DNA of 64,000 nucleotides from Paenibacillus endoradicis (GCF_024721975.1 NZ_JANQBB010000003.1:248001-312000); one strand, 5' to 3'. Positions 18,414 to 28,345 are shown, counted from the first letter of the stretch. Numbers and translations: made by a program. The notes: generated by a model from the letters alone, not told the origin.

Positions 18414-18742
18414 TACGTGATCGCCCCTTTACAAGCTAGCTTAATAAGCTCGGTAGCAGTATGTGCCCCGAGAAAAGCGAACAGGATAAAGCAAATTTGC
18501 TGAATTGCAGGCGATATCTGTCCAGCACTAATATTACTTTCGATAACACGTACTGGATCAATTGATCCCCCTATTGCTGCAACAATTGCCCATATCTTAA
18601 GGCGTGAAGCAGTATCTAGTATGACTGTTGCTGGAGGCATTAGCATAAATACTGCTCCGACACCTGCAATTAGTGACCCACCTAATACAACACCAAAAGC
18701 GACAAAGAAATCAAGTCCAGCTTTTGAAAGAAAATCATTCAA
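18413..18742 (-). CDS. ytrH: Sporulation membrane protein YtrH
   Basis: 109 residues, hydrophobic, with three probable membrane helices (FFVAFGVVLGGSLIAGVGAVF; LKIWAIVAAIGG; QQICFILFAFLGAH). Sequence and position beside ytrI and dnaE match Bacillus YtrH. An AGGAGG lies 12 nt before the ATG. The upstream promoter candidate is an excellent sigma-E match. The molecular role is unknown. Confidence 0.88.
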   Translation of the reverse strand: MNDFLSKAGLDFFVAFGVVLGGSLIAGVGAVFMLMPPATVILDTASRLKIWAIVAAIGGSIDPVRVIESNISAGQISPAIQQICFILFAFLGAHTATELIKLACKGAIT

Positions 18743-18847
18743 TTGAAATACCTCCTAAAACTTTTTTGTTTGCTTCTCGAATTACTACATGTAAACAAAA
18801 AGTAGCTTCGGAAGCATAAACTTCTATCACGCAAATGCCTATATATC

Positions 18848-18877
18848 ATTGTATGGGCGTGTCCATGCGGAATATGA
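18848..18877 (-). promoter_or_regulatory. Sigma-E promoter of ytrH-ytrI
   Basis: On the minus strand TCATATT (18877-18871) and CATACAAT (18855-18848) are separated by 15 nt. This fits the Bacillus sigma-E consensus (-35 KMATATT, spacer 14-15, -10 CATACAHT). It lies about 106 bp before the ytrH start. Confidence 0.75.
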
Positions 18878-18878
18878 T
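18849..18878 (+). promoter_or_regulatory. Candidate sigma-A promoter of dnaE
   Basis: TTGTAT (18849-18854) and TATGAT (18873-18878) are separated by 18 nt and followed by A-rich sequence. It lies 48 bp before the dnaE ATG and occupies the same bases as the opposing sigma-E promoter. Confidence 0.5.
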
Positions 18879-18926
18879 AAAATGAAAGGAATAAACATTT
18901 ACTTGTAGTAGAGGGAGTGAGAATTA

Positions 18927-21900
18927 ATGAGCACAACAACGGCAGAGCAATTTGTTCATCTTCACGTTCATAGTGAATATAGCTTGTTAGATGGCGCAGC
19001 CAGAATTAAAGAGCTCGTTAAGGCTGCTGCAAGCAAAGGGATGAAAGCACTAGCACTTACTGACCATGGCGTTATGTATGGGGCTGTTGCCTTCTATAAA
19101 GCATGTCTTGAATATAATATTAAGCCGATTATCGGCTGTGAAATATATTTTACTGCGGGCTCTCGTTTTGAAAAAGGCAATCGTAAAGAGAATCCAATCT
19201 ATCATCTCATCCTATTAGCTGCTAATGAACAAGGATATCGTAACTTGATGAAAATTGTTTCTACTGCACAAGTTGAAGGGATGCATTATAAACCTCGCGC
19301 TGACTATGAGCTGTTGCGTCAACATTCAGAAGGAATTATATGTTTGAGTGCATGTCTTGGTGGAGAGGTTAATCAGCATTTACTGCATCAACGAATGGAT
19401 GAAGCAAGAGCTGCAGCACTTCGCCACAAAGAAATATTTGGAGATCGATATTATCTTGAGATTCAAAATCATGGTATGTTGGAGCAGAAGCAAGCAGAAA
19501 CGCTTATGATTCAATTGGCACAAGAACTAAATATACCGTTAGTTGCGACCAATGATGTTCATTACATTGAACCGCGTGATGCAGCAATGCAAGAAGTATT
19601 GATCTGTATTGGTACTGGGAAATCACTGCAAGATGAAGATCGACTTAAGATGGAAACAGATCAGTTGTATTTGAGAACAGGTGCTGAAATGGCTGAGCGC
19701 TTTCAGCATGTACCAGAAGCTATTTGTAATACAGCGGAAATTGCAGCACGATGCAATGTTGAATTACAGCTAGGGAGAGCGAACTTACCCCAATTTTGGC
19801 CAATTCCACAAAAGCAAACATCAAATTCATTTCTGCGAGAATTATGTCTTGACGGTATGAATTTAAGATATGGTGATAGCGAGCAATGGCTTAATGATAC
19901 GCAGTTCCGTCAGACGGTTACGGACCGACTCCATTTCGAACTCTCTGTCATTGAGAAGATGGGGTACGAGGATTATTTTCTAATTGTCTGGGATTTCATT
20001 CGTTTTGCGAAAGAGAGACATATCGCAGTAGGACCTGGTCGTGGATCTAGTGCCGGAAGTCTTGTTGCATATACACTTCAAATTACTGACGTAGACCCTA
20101 TTAAATATAAGTTGCTATTTGAGCGTTTTCTTAATCCGGAACGGGTCAGCATGCCTGATATCGATATTGACTTTGATGATGAACGACGTGATGAAGTTAT
20201 ACAATATGTAGCAGCAAAGTACGGCGATGAACATGTTGCTCAAATTATTACATTCGGTACGATGGCTGCAAAAGCAGCGATCCGAGATGTTGGTAGAGCT
20301 ATGAATATCTCATTCCAAGAAGTTGATCGAGCAGCCAAGCTTATTCCTAATCAGCTTGGAATTACGCTTGAGCAAGCATTAATTCAAAGCAAGGAACTAC
20401 GTGCTGCTTACGATGGTAGTGCAAGCACTAGAAGGTTAATCGATATGGCAATTAAGGTAGAAGGCATGCCACGTCATTCTTCTACGCATGCTGCAGGGGT
20501 TGTCATTGCTGCTTCACCATTAACTGAATACACACCGCTCCAAGTAGGTAGTGAGGATATGTTGCTTACTCAATATTCTATGGAGCATCTTGAATCAATC
20601 GGGTTGTTAAAGATGGACTTTCTTGGACTTCGAACGTTGTCGATTCTAGGGAGGGCACATCGTTGGGTTGAAGAAATTAATAAAAAACAGGTGAATTTCC
20701 AGCATATTTCAGATGATGATCCCTTAACTTATGAAATGTTAGGTAAAGGGGAGACTACAGGGATATTTCAGTTAGAGTCCCCAGGAGTAAGACGTGTACT
20801 ACGCGACATGAAGCCATCTGATTTCGAAGATATTGTCTCTGTACTAGCTCTCTACAGACCAGGACCAATGGAATTTATTCCAAAGTATATCGAAGGCAAG
20901 CACGGTAAAATTGTTGTCGAATATCCACACGACTCACTTCGCCATATTTTGCAAGATACTTACGGTATAATTGTTTATCAAGAGCAAATTATGCAAATTG
21001 CTTCTCACATGGCAGGCTTTTCACTTGGAGAAGCAGATTTGTTAAGACGAGCTGTTTCTAAGAAGAAACGTGAAGTTCTTGATGAAGAGCGAGCACATTT
21101 TGTGCAAGGTAGTATAGGGATGGGATACGATGAGCTAACTGCCAATCAAGTGTACGATATGATTGTTCGATTTGCTGATTATGGTTTCCCACGAGCCCAT
21201 GCTGTTGCATATGGTGTTCTAGCTTTTCGTACAGCTTGGTTCAAAGCGCATTATCCTATTATTTTTATGGCTTCTATGCTTGCATCAGTCGCTGGCAACA
21301 TGAGAAAGGCTGCACAATATGTGGACGAATGTTCTCGTATGGGCATTGCAGTACTACCACCTTGTATAAATAATAGTGGACTGAACTTTGCTCCGACGAA
21401 AGATGGTATTCGTTTCGGGCTAGCTGCAATTAAAAATGTAGGAACACAAGCTATTGAATCTATTGTGTCAGGTAGAAGCGAGAAACCTTATATCTCAATG
21501 CTGGATTTCTGTAAACGAGTAGATTTGCGAGTTGTGAACAAGCGAGTACTAGAATCACTTATTTTGGCAGGAGCCTTCGATCAATTTGAAGGACATCGTG
21601 CACAATTATTAGCAGCGCTAGATGATACGTTAGAAGCTGTAATGAAGTGGAAGAAAGAACGAGATGATTTGCAAATTGAACTATTCGGCTTTGAAGAAAT
21701 TCAGAACTGGGACGTAGAACTACCTAACATAAGAAGTTTTACTATGACAGAGCAGTTAGAACATGAATATGAGTTAATGGGAATGTATTTGTCTGGTCAC
21801 CCACTAGACGAATTATTAAATGTACTACAAGGCCAAAATATCAATTCCTTAATTGAACTTTATGATCGTGAAGAAGGTTACAAGGCAGTCGTTCCAGTCC

Positions 21901-22481
21901 GTATCGCATCCATTCGTCCTTATATGAGTAAAAATGGGCAAGCGATGGCTTTCGCGGAAGTTGAGGATCGAATTGTACGTATCGAAGCAGTTGTATTCGC
22001 AAGTACATGGCGTAAATGTAGCGCTTCATTAGTTAAGGACAGTTTAGTGCTTATGCTTGCCTCTGTGCAAAAGCAAGAGGATGAGATTAAATTAATCGTG
22101 GATGATGTTGTTATTGTTGGTGATGAACCAATTGAAGAAATGGCTAAACATGTAGACCGATTAAGAGGACAAGCTGAAAGATGGCAACGAAATAAGGGAG
22201 CTACGAAGTCTTCTTCAGCCCCGAGACGAGAAGTTACGAATACACAACCTACAACTAAAAAAATATTTATTAAAATTAACGAACAGCTTGAACAGCCTAC
22301 AATATTAGCTATTCTTAAAAATAAAATATTGCAGTATCAAGGTGATTTAGTTATCGTATTATTCTATGAACGAACTGGTCAAATTGTCGCATTAAGTGAG
22401 CAATACCGTGGAAATTCAAGCGAGGAATTTATACTAGAGGTAGAGCACTTACTTGGAAAAGGTTCCATTGTAATTAAGTAA
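18927..22481 (+). CDS. dnaE: DNA polymerase III alpha subunit DnaE
   Basis: Replicative C-family polymerase, 1184 residues; in Gram-positive bacteria it works beside PolC in lagging-strand initiation. Order: N-terminal PHP domain (LHVHSEYSLLDGA, LTDHGVMYG), palm with GPGRGSSAGSLVAY and the catalytic aspartates in PDIDIDFDDERRDEV (about 408-422), fingers, tandem helix-hairpin-helix region (YGFPRAHAVAYGVLAF), OB-fold (about 990-1070, VRIASIRPYMSKNGQAMAF). The PHP metal ligands look intact. The ATG follows GAGGGAG. The gene is first of a rightward run and divergent from ytrH. Confidence 0.97.
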   Translation: MSTTTAEQFVHLHVHSEYSLLDGAARIKELVKAAASKGMKALALTDHGVMYGAVAFYKACLEYNIKPIIGCEIYFTAGSRFEKGNRKENPIYHLILLAANEQGYRNLMKIVSTAQVEGMHYKPRADYELLRQHSEGIICLSACLGGEVNQHLLHQRMDEARAAALRHKEIFGDRYYLEIQNHGMLEQKQAETLMIQLAQELNIPLVATNDVHYIEPRDAAMQEVLICIGTGKSLQDEDRLKMETDQLYLRTGAEMAERFQHVPEAICNTAEIAARCNVELQLGRANLPQFWPIPQKQTSNSFLRELCLDGMNLRYGDSEQWLNDTQFRQTVTDRLHFELSVIEKMGYEDYFLIVWDFIRFAKERHIAVGPGRGSSAGSLVAYTLQITDVDPIKYKLLFERFLNPERVSMPDIDIDFDDERRDEVIQYVAAKYGDEHVAQIITFGTMAAKAAIRDVGRAMNISFQEVDRAAKLIPNQLGITLEQALIQSKELRAAYDGSASTRRLIDMAIKVEGMPRHSSTHAAGVVIAASPLTEYTPLQVGSEDMLLTQYSMEHLESIGLLKMDFLGLRTLSILGRAHRWVEEINKKQVNFQHISDDDPLTYEMLGKGETTGIFQLESPGVRRVLRDMKPSDFEDIVSVLALYRPGPMEFIPKYIEGKHGKIVVEYPHDSLRHILQDTYGIIVYQEQIMQIASHMAGFSLGEADLLRRAVSKKKREVLDEERAHFVQGSIGMGYDELTANQVYDMIVRFADYGFPRAHAVAYGVLAFRTAWFKAHYPIIFMASMLASVAGNMRKAAQYVDECSRMGIAVLPPCINNSGLNFAPTKDGIRFGLAAIKNVGTQAIESIVSGRSEKPYISMLDFCKRVDLRVVNKRVLESLILAGAFDQFEGHRAQLLAALDDTLEAVMKWKKERDDLQIELFGFEEIQNWDVELPNIRSFTMTEQLEHEYELMGMYLSGHPLDELLNVLQGQNINSLIELYDREEGYKAVVPVRIASIRPYMSKNGQAMAFAEVEDRIVRIEAVVFASTWRKCSASLVKDSLVLMLASVQKQEDEIKLIVDDVVIVGDEPIEEMAKHVDRLRGQAERWQRNKGATKSSSAPRREVTNTQPTTKKIFIKINEQLEQPTILAILKNKILQYQGDLVIVLFYERTGQIVALSEQYRGNSSEEFILEVEHLLGKGSIVIK

Positions 22482-22549
22482 CAATAGGCACATTTACGAC
22501 TCTGAGCGCATATGCATATCGGTACAGCATAATGTGAGGAGTGGATAGT

Positions 22550-23038
22550 ATGATCCCTATTGAAAAATTACTTTTACAACGAGGAGTCAAGATTTCTGAT
22601 ATTGCAGAAATCGCATTTTTATTGCAAGCACAATATAATCCGATTTTGACAATGGATGAATGTATTGTTAGTGTACGTGCAGTACTATCGAAGCGGGAAG
22701 TCCAATACGCGCTTTATACAGGCATTGCTTTGGATGATCTAGCAGAGAGAAAGCTATTGCCAGAACCACTTCAGTCCATTATGGAGAAAGATGAACCTCT
22801 TTTTGGAGTTGATGAAACTCTTGCACTAGGGATTACAAATGTGTACGGTATGATCGGCTTAACAAGTTTCGGTTACTTAGATAAAGTTAAGCCGGGGATC
22901 TTACAGAAGTTAAATAATAAAGCAAATGGTATACATGTTTTTCTTGATGATCTTGTAGCCGGACTAGCGGCTGCTGCGTCTGCAAGGATTGCACATGGTG
23001 ATGCCAAAGCGAATCAATATGATTTGCCCGATTGTTAG
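22550..23038 (+). CDS. Phosphatidylglycerophosphatase A-like protein (YutG type)
   Basis: 162 residues from the ATG at 22550, which has GAGGAG 8 nt upstream (an in-frame GTG at 22541 has no spacing for a ribosome site). The sequence matches the soluble YutG branch of the PgpA family: the IAEIAFLLQAQYNPILTMDEC start, SKREVQYALYTGIALD, and the D-D-L-V-A-G-L-A-A end that carries acidic ligands. By family, it would remove phosphate from phosphatidylglycerophosphate, but the YutG branch is not well characterised. A clear paralogue lies at 46686-47225. Confidence 0.75.
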   Translation: MIPIEKLLLQRGVKISDIAEIAFLLQAQYNPILTMDECIVSVRAVLSKREVQYALYTGIALDDLAERKLLPEPLQSIMEKDEPLFGVDETLALGITNVYGMIGLTSFGYLDKVKPGILQKLNNKANGIHVFLDDLVAGLAAAASARIAHGDAKANQYDLPDC

Positions 23039-23136
23039 TAGTTATGTTATCATTGGTTCATCATACGGCCTTTGACGGGAATAGTAGCTGTATAGTGATA
23101 TACACTTGCTAACGTGGAGTTGTAGGAGGTATTCCC

Positions 23137-23325
23137 ATGTGGACGGTATTCTATATTGCACCTACTGAGAGAGCAGCAGAAAACATTAAAAATAAACTTA
23201 CACAAGAAGGATTTCTAGTTAAGATCCGTCCTGTCAATTTGTCCAAACAGCAATTTGAAATTCTTGTCCCATCTGGTGAAGTAGAAGAAATTCGTGAAGT
23301 TTTTGACACCATTATTCGCCCGTAA
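23137..23325 (+). CDS. Small DUF2007-like protein upstream of accD
   Basis: 62 residues, one alpha/beta signal-transducing-protein-like domain: VFYIAPTERAAENIKNKL, then VKIRPV, then a final helix EVEEIREVFDTII. It resembles short proteins found before accD in many Firmicutes, sometimes misnamed glutamate decarboxylase. TAGGAGG precedes the ATG. It is 38 bp from accD and probably co-transcribed with it. The role is unknown. Confidence 0.7.
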   Translation: MWTVFYIAPTERAAENIKNKLTQEGFLVKIRPVNLSKQQFEILVPSGEVEEIREVFDTIIRP

Positions 23326-23363
23326 GATTCGTAGTTTCAATTGCCCCCAAAGAGGTGTGAAAC

Positions 23364-24230
23364 GTGCAAATTAAAGATTTATTTTCAAAGAAAAAATATG
23401 CCACAATACCAACTGAGCGTCCTAAGCGTGAGGTGCCAGAAGGTTTAATGAACAAGTGTTCAAAATGTGGAAACATTCAGTACAGTAAAGAATTAGAAAA
23501 GAACTTAAAGGTATGCTCATCTTGCGGTCATCATGGTCGATTAAATGCGAGAGAGCGTATTGCCATGACTTTAGATGAAGGCATTATCGTTGAATACGAT
23601 GAAACAATGGAGTCTGTTGACCCGTTGGATTTCCCAGGTTACAAAGTCAAGTTAGAGCAGCAAAAAGCGAAAACTAACTTACATGATTCTGTTATTACTG
23701 GTGAAGGCACAATTGGTGGATTCCCTGTTGTTGTCGCTGCTATGAGCTTTGACTTCTTTACAGGAAGTATGGGTTCAGTTGCGGGAGAGAAAATAACGAG
23801 AGCCATTGAAAGCGCACACTTGAAAAAGCTTCCGATTATCATCTTCTCCACATCAAGTGGAGCAAGAATGCAAGAGAGTATTCTAAGTTTGATGCAGATG
23901 GCGAAAACAAGCGCTGCACTTGCAAAATTCCAAGGTGACGGTGGTTTGTACATATCTGTATTTACAGATCCTACAACTGGCGGCGTATCTGCTAGCTTTG
24001 CAAGTCTTGGAGATTATAATTTAGCTGAACCAGGTGCGTTAATTGGATTTGCAGGACGTATTGTTATTGAACAGACGATTCGTCAAAAGTTACCCGATAA
24101 CTTCCAAACTGCTGAGTTCAATTTGCAACATGGTCAATTAGACAAAGTTGTTCATCGTAAAGATATGCGTTCGATGATCACTAAGTTACTTGATATGCAT
24201 TGCGTTAAGGAGGTTACTACTGGTGAGTGA
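23364..24230 (+). CDS. accD: Acetyl-CoA carboxylase carboxyltransferase subunit beta
   Basis: With AccA it transfers CO2 from carboxybiotin to acetyl-CoA, the first step of fatty acid synthesis. 288 residues. The N-terminal four-cysteine zinc ribbon is intact (CSKCG at about 32-36 and CSSCG at about 51-55). The crotonase-fold core has [10 protein letters not shown] and [16 protein letters not shown] start at 23364 with AGAGGTG upstream. Its 3' end overlaps accA by 8 bp. Confidence 0.97.
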   Translation: MQIKDLFSKKKYATIPTERPKREVPEGLMNKCSKCGNIQYSKELEKNLKVCSSCGHHGRLNARERIAMTLDEGIIVEYDETMESVDPLDFPGYKVKLEQQKAKTNLHDSVITGEGTIGGFPVVVAAMSFDFFTGSMGSVAGEKITRAIESAHLKKLPIIIFSTSSGARMQESILSLMQMAKTSAALAKFQGDGGLYISVFTDPTTGGVSASFASLGDYNLAEPGALIGFAGRIVIEQTIRQKLPDNFQTAEFNLQHGQLDKVVHRKDMRSMITKLLDMHCVKEVTTGE

Positions 24231-25203
24231 GTTGCCTTTTGAGAAACCGTTAAATGATATGCGTAATAAAATTAAAGAATTGAAAAGTTTGAGTGATGGA
24301 AAAGGCATTGATTTCTCGGAAGAGATTGCAAGGCTTGAAGATCGTTGTAAGGAAATTGAAGATACAATGTATCGGGAGTTAACAGCTGCACAAAAAATGC
24401 AGCTTGCTCGTCATCATCAACGTCCTACTTCGCTTGATTTCATTCAGGCTATTTTTACTGATTTTATTGAGCTACATGGTGATCGTCTATTTGCCGATGA
24501 TTTAGCGATTGTTGGTGGACTAGCTAAGTTCAATGGAATTCCAGTAACGGTTGTTGGTCATCAACGTGGTAAAGATACACGTGATAATATTGCAAGATTT
24601 TTCGGAAGTCCTCACCCAGAAGGCTTTCGTAAAGCACTTCGCTTTATGCAACAGGCTAACAAATTCAAACGTCCGATTATAACATTTATCGATACAAAGG
24701 GTGCCTATCCTGGTAATACTGCTGAAGAGCGCGGTCAATCCGAAGCTATTGCACGCAATCTAAGAGAAATGGCGGGCTTTGGTGTGCCAATTATTTGTGT
24801 CGTAATCGGAGAAGGCGGTAGTGGTGGTGCTTTAGCTCTAGGCGTTGGCAATCGTGTTCTAATGCTAGAGAATGCAATCTACTCTGCCATTTCACCAAAT
24901 GGTGCTGCATCTATACTTTGGAAAGATGCAACCCGAGCAGATGAAGCAGCTGAAGCAATGAAAATTACTGCAAAAGACTTGTTGGAACTTGAGATTATCG
25001 AAGATATTATTAGTGAACCGCAAGGCGGAGCTCATCGTGATATGGACGTTCAAGTAGAGTCTATAAGGATAGCAATCGATAAACATTTAACAGAGTTATT
25101 ACAGATGACATCAGATGAATTAATCGAAGATCGTTATTTGAAATTCCGTAAAATTGGTTACTATACTATGGCTCAGCAAGAGGCTGGTCAAGCTGTAGAA
25201 TAG
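24223..25203 (+). CDS. accA: Acetyl-CoA carboxylase carboxyltransferase subunit alpha
   Basis: 326 residues from the GTG at 24223, which follows AAGGAGG inside the accD 3' end; a longer open frame from 24190 has no ribosome site. Seen: [30 protein letters not shown], and the oxyanion-hole [14 protein letters not shown]. It forms the alpha2beta2 carboxyltransferase with AccD. In Bacillus pfkA follows accA; here pyk follows instead. Confidence 0.97.
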   Translation: MSELPFEKPLNDMRNKIKELKSLSDGKGIDFSEEIARLEDRCKEIEDTMYRELTAAQKMQLARHHQRPTSLDFIQAIFTDFIELHGDRLFADDLAIVGGLAKFNGIPVTVVGHQRGKDTRDNIARFFGSPHPEGFRKALRFMQQANKFKRPIITFIDTKGAYPGNTAEERGQSEAIARNLREMAGFGVPIICVVIGEGGSGGALALGVGNRVLMLENAIYSAISPNGAASILWKDATRADEAAEAMKITAKDLLELEIIEDIISEPQGGAHRDMDVQVESIRIAIDKHLTELLQMTSDELIEDRYLKFRKIGYYTMAQQEAGQAVE

Positions 25204-25307
25204 CTACTGTTGTAACTACCCAATATATGTAGGTTGCAAACAAAGTAGAAATTAGATAAGATAATAGACCGTAAGAAAAGATTAAGATATTATGAATGTG
25301 TTATATG

Positions 25308-25337
25308 GTGTCATAATTTGTATTGGAATTATGACAC
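25308..25337 (+). terminator. Hairpin between accA and pyk
   Basis: An 11-bp perfect inverted repeat (25308-25318 and 25327-25337) with an 8-nt loop, followed by a short T-rich stretch. It is probably a weak terminator of accDA or an attenuator before pyk. Confidence 0.5.
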
Positions 25338-25390
25338 TTTGGTGATACTATTAATAATGAATTTCAGGCAATATATCGGAGGAACCTATC

Positions 25391-27145
25391 ATGCGTAAAA
25401 CTAAAATCGTTTGTACCATTGGACCATCCAGCGAATCGTTGGAAAATACTAAGAAACTAATCAAAGCAGGAATGAACGTAGGCCGTCTTAACTTCTCTCA
25501 TGGAGATTTTGAAGAACATGGAAACCGTATTAAAAACATTCGTGCTGCGAATCTAGAACTTGGTACATCAGTAGCAATCTTGTTAGATACAAAAGGTCCA
25601 GAAATCCGTCTTGGTAAGCTTAAGGAAGAACCTATCGAGCTTATTCAAGGTGATGCAATAACACTTACAACAGAAGAAATACTTGGAGATATTAATCGTA
25701 TTCCAGTAACATATGATAATCTTCCTAATGATTTGTCTGTTGGTTCAACAGTTCTAATCGATGATGGTTTGATTGGCTTGAAGGTTGAAAGTATTGAAGG
25801 TACAGAAGTACACTGTCGTATCGTTAACAGTGGTCCTATTAAAGGGAAAAAAGGTGTTAACGTTCCAGGAGTGAAAATTTCACTTCCAGGTATTACTGAA
25901 AAAGATAGAAATGATATCATTTTCGGTATTGAACAAGGTGTTGATTTCGTAGCTGCTTCATTCGTTCGCAAAGCTAGTGATGTTTTAGAAATTCGTGAAT
26001 TACTAGAACAACATAATGCTAGTCACATTCAAATTATTTCTAAAATCGAAAACCAAGAGGGCGTTGATAACCTAGATTCAATTCTAGAAGTATCTGACGG
26101 ACTTATGGTTGCTCGTGGTGATCTTGGCGTAGAAATTCCTGCTGAAGAAGTACCACTAGTTCAAAAAATGATGATTAAAAAATGTAATGTAGCTGGTAAA
26201 CCAGTTATTACAGCAACACAAATGCTTGATTCCATGCAACGTAATCCTCGTCCAACTCGCGCTGAAGCAAGTGACGTAGCGAATGCGATTTTTGATGGAA
26301 CTGATGCAATTATGCTTTCTGGTGAAACAGCTGCTGGTAAATATCCAACAGAATCTGTTGAGACAATGTCTCGTATTGCTGAGCGCGCTGAGCAAGCTCT
26401 TGAATATCGTGAGATTTTCATGAAACAAGCAAGTGCTCAACAAAATTCAGTAACAGAAGCAATTAGCCAAGCAGTTGCTAACTCAGCTCTTGATCTTAAT
26501 GCTAAAGCGATTGTAACTTCTACACAAAGTGGATTCACTGCTCGTGTAGTTTCTAAATATCGTCCAAAAGCGCTTATCATTGCAGTTACTCCTACTGAAC
26601 AAGTTATGTGTGGACTAGCACTAAATTGGGGGGTATTCCCTGTTAGAGGTATTGAGGCTGATACAACGGATGAAATGTTCGAAAACGCTGTTAAAGGCGC
26701 TATGAACACAGGTCTATTGTCTGCTGGAGATACAGTTGTTATTACTGCTGGTGTTCCTGTTGGACGTGCTGGTACAACTAATCTGATGAAAATTCATCAT
26801 ATTGGCGAACTATTAGCTACTGGACAAGGTATCGGTAGTCAAAATGTAACAGGTAAAATTGTTGTTGCACGTACGCCTGCTGAAGCTAACGCTAAAATGC
26901 AAAAAGGTGATGTACTTGTAACAGTTTCTACTGATAAAGATTTCATTCCTGCTTTTGAATTAGCTAGTGCAGTAATTACAGAGCAAGGCGGTATCACTAG
27001 TCATGCAGCAGTTTGCGGCATTAACTTAACTACACCAGTTGTTATCGGTGTTACAAATGCAACTGAAATCTTGAAAGATGGAATGGAAGTTACGATTTAT
27101 TCTGAAACAGGATATATCTACTCCGGACAATCAAAAGTACTATAA
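25391..27145 (+). CDS. pyk: Pyruvate kinase with C-terminal PEP-utiliser domain
   Basis: Makes pyruvate and ATP from phosphoenolpyruvate and ADP. 584 residues, the long Bacillus form. Seen: [13 protein letters not shown] at the N-terminus, the [12 protein letters not shown] and [10 protein letters not shown] active-site segments, and about 110 extra C-terminal residues of the PEP-synthase phosphohistidine type ([13 protein letters not shown], about 530-542). The ATG follows TCGGAGG. Its usual partner pfkA is not next to it. A strong terminator follows. Confidence 0.97.
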   Translation: MRKTKIVCTIGPSSESLENTKKLIKAGMNVGRLNFSHGDFEEHGNRIKNIRAANLELGTSVAILLDTKGPEIRLGKLKEEPIELIQGDAITLTTEEILGDINRIPVTYDNLPNDLSVGSTVLIDDGLIGLKVESIEGTEVHCRIVNSGPIKGKKGVNVPGVKISLPGITEKDRNDIIFGIEQGVDFVAASFVRKASDVLEIRELLEQHNASHIQIISKIENQEGVDNLDSILEVSDGLMVARGDLGVEIPAEEVPLVQKMMIKKCNVAGKPVITATQMLDSMQRNPRPTRAEASDVANAIFDGTDAIMLSGETAAGKYPTESVETMSRIAERAEQALEYREIFMKQASAQQNSVTEAISQAVANSALDLNAKAIVTSTQSGFTARVVSKYRPKALIIAVTPTEQVMCGLALNWGVFPVRGIEADTTDEMFENAVKGAMNTGLLSAGDTVVITAGVPVGRAGTTNLMKIHHIGELLATGQGIGSQNVTGKIVVARTPAEANAKMQKGDVLVTVSTDKDFIPAFELASAVITEQGGITSHAAVCGINLTTPVVIGVTNATEILKDGMEVTIYSETGYIYSGQSKVL

Positions 27146-27169
27146 TTCAAACTATTTGATAAAAATAAG

Positions 27170-27199
27170 AGCGATGGTGATTTTCACCGTCGCTTTTTG
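27170..27199 (+). terminator. Terminator of pyk
   Basis: An 11-bp stem (AGCGATGGTGA/TCACCGTCGCT, one T-G pair) with a 3-nt loop, followed by five T residues. Confidence 0.9.
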
Positions 27200-27207
27200 T
27201 CTACCAC

Positions 27208-27253
27208 AATAGAATTTATAAATTTCCGAGCGCAGCGCTGGGCAAATTCTATT
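27208..27253. repeat. Short inverted-repeat element after pyk
   Basis: 10-bp perfect end repeats (AATAGAATTT/AAATTCTATT) enclose a GC-rich inner palindrome, GCGCAGCGC. It lies behind the pyk terminator; no T-run, so not an obvious terminator. Confidence 0.45.
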
Positions 27254-27336
27254 TGGCGATAAAAGCTACCTTATAAACACGGTCGCTCATCCACGAATTG
27301 CTTCGATAAAGGTTTTCTCATAAATAAATAATAGCC

Positions 27337-27397
27337 ATGCTTACGATGCTATTTTTCAATTACGAAGATGTATTGCAAGAAGCAATTGAAAAATATT
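27337..27397 (+). promoter_or_regulatory. Leader hairpin motif, copy A
   Basis: CTTACG (27340), then a perfect 10-bp stem (ATTTTTCAAT at 27351-27360 with ATTGAAAAAT at 27385-27394) around a 24-nt loop. It is the same layout as copies B, C and D but lacks a good Shine-Dalgarno after it. It stands directly before copy B. Confidence 0.65.
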
Positions 27398-27401
27398 AGA
27401 G

Positions 27402-27473
27402 TATACTTACGAAGTTACTTTTCAATTACAAGTAGTGTTACTGGAAAGTATTGAAAAGTTTGAGGAGATGAAA
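27402..27473 (+). promoter_or_regulatory. Leader hairpin motif, copy B, before the thioesterase gene
   Basis: CTTACG (27406), stem ACTTTTCAAT (27417-27426) with ATTGAAAAGT (27450-27459), then GAGGAG (27462-27467) and the ATG at 27475. The second base pair of the stem is C-G here and T-A in copy A, so the pairing is kept while the bases change. Confidence 0.7.
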
Positions 27474-27474
27474 T

Positions 27475-27936
27475 ATGAAGGATTTCTGGTATACTCATCC
27501 AATTAGAGTAAGATATCAAGAAACAGATCAAATGAGTGTAGTATTTCATGGAAATTATGTAACCTGGTTCGAAATTGGACGTACAGAATGGATAAGAAGT
27601 ATGGGGTATCATTATCGTGATATAGAAGATAAAGGGTTATTACTACCTGTTATCGATCTTGCTGTGAAATACGTCTCTCCTGCGAAGTATGATGATATGG
27701 TCATTGTGTGTACGCGCATGAAAGAATGTACACCATTGCGAATAGAGTTCGAATCACAAGTACGTAAAGTGACAAATGATAATTTCTTATCTTCCGAGTA
27801 TGCTAATGAAAACGAACTGCCAGGTGATTTACTCGTTACTGGTGGTACGAAACATGTATGGGTGAATTCGAACTTTCAACCTACTCGTATATCTAAAGTG
27901 ATGCCCGAATTATATGAAGTGATAGCCAATAGTTAA
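27475..27936 (+). CDS. YbgC/4-hydroxybenzoyl-CoA-type acyl-CoA thioesterase
   Basis: 153-residue hotdog-fold hydrolase that would cleave an acyl-CoA thioester. The signature RVRYQETDQMSVVFHGNYVTW with the catalytic Asp/Glu region and EIGRTEWIR helix is clear near the N-terminus. The substrate cannot be read from the sequence. The ATG has GAGGAG 7 nt upstream, right behind leader copy B. fxsA follows after 14 bp, likely in the same transcript. Confidence 0.87.
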   Translation: MKDFWYTHPIRVRYQETDQMSVVFHGNYVTWFEIGRTEWIRSMGYHYRDIEDKGLLLPVIDLAVKYVSPAKYDDMVIVCTRMKECTPLRIEFESQVRKVTNDNFLSSEYANENELPGDLLVTGGTKHVWVNSNFQPTRISKVMPELYEVIANS

Positions 27937-27950
27937 CGGGGGTGAGTTAC

Positions 27951-28343
27951 ATGAGGAAATGGATTTTAGTGCTAGTTATTTTGTTACCCATTATTGAAAT
28001 TTGGGGCATATTACAAGTAGGAGATTGGATTGGTGGCTGGAATACATTTGTTCTTCTATTGTGTATGAGTCTTTTTGGAGCATTCGCGACGCTGATGGAA
28101 GGTAAGAAAGTTTTATTAGAGGCGCAACGTCAGATGAGCTCGGGACAAATTCCAGGTCGTTCATTTATTAATGGAGTATGTGTGTTAGTGGGAGGTATTT
28201 TACTTCTTATCCCAGGATTTTTGAGTGATATTGTTGGTTTGATTTTACTATTACCTTTTACACGTCCGATCCTTGAAGGATTTATATTGAAATGGATAGA
28301 AAAAAGTATGAGAAATGGTAAATTCACTATAAATAGGTTTTAA
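27951..28343 (+). CDS. fxsA: FxsA-family membrane protein
   Basis: 130 residues from the ATG at 27951 (GGGGGTG lies 7 nt before it; the frame opens at the upstream GTG at 27942). Three hydrophobic segments, with the FxsA-typical LLPIIEIWGILQVGDWIGG start and LLLIPGFLSDIVGLILLLP segment. The FxsA name comes from suppression of phage F exclusion in E. coli; the cellular role is unknown. Bacillus has this gene (ytzA) near pyk and citZ too. Confidence 0.9.
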   Translation: MRKWILVLVILLPIIEIWGILQVGDWIGGWNTFVLLLCMSLFGAFATLMEGKKVLLEAQRQMSSGQIPGRSFINGVCVLVGGILLLIPGFLSDIVGLILLLPFTRPILEGFILKWIEKSMRNGKFTINRF

Positions 28344-28345
28344 AT

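Noticed and set aside
25204..25390. Riboswitch or T-box before pyk
   Set aside because: Only a simple 11-bp hairpin is visible; no conserved riboswitch core or T-box sequence was seen.
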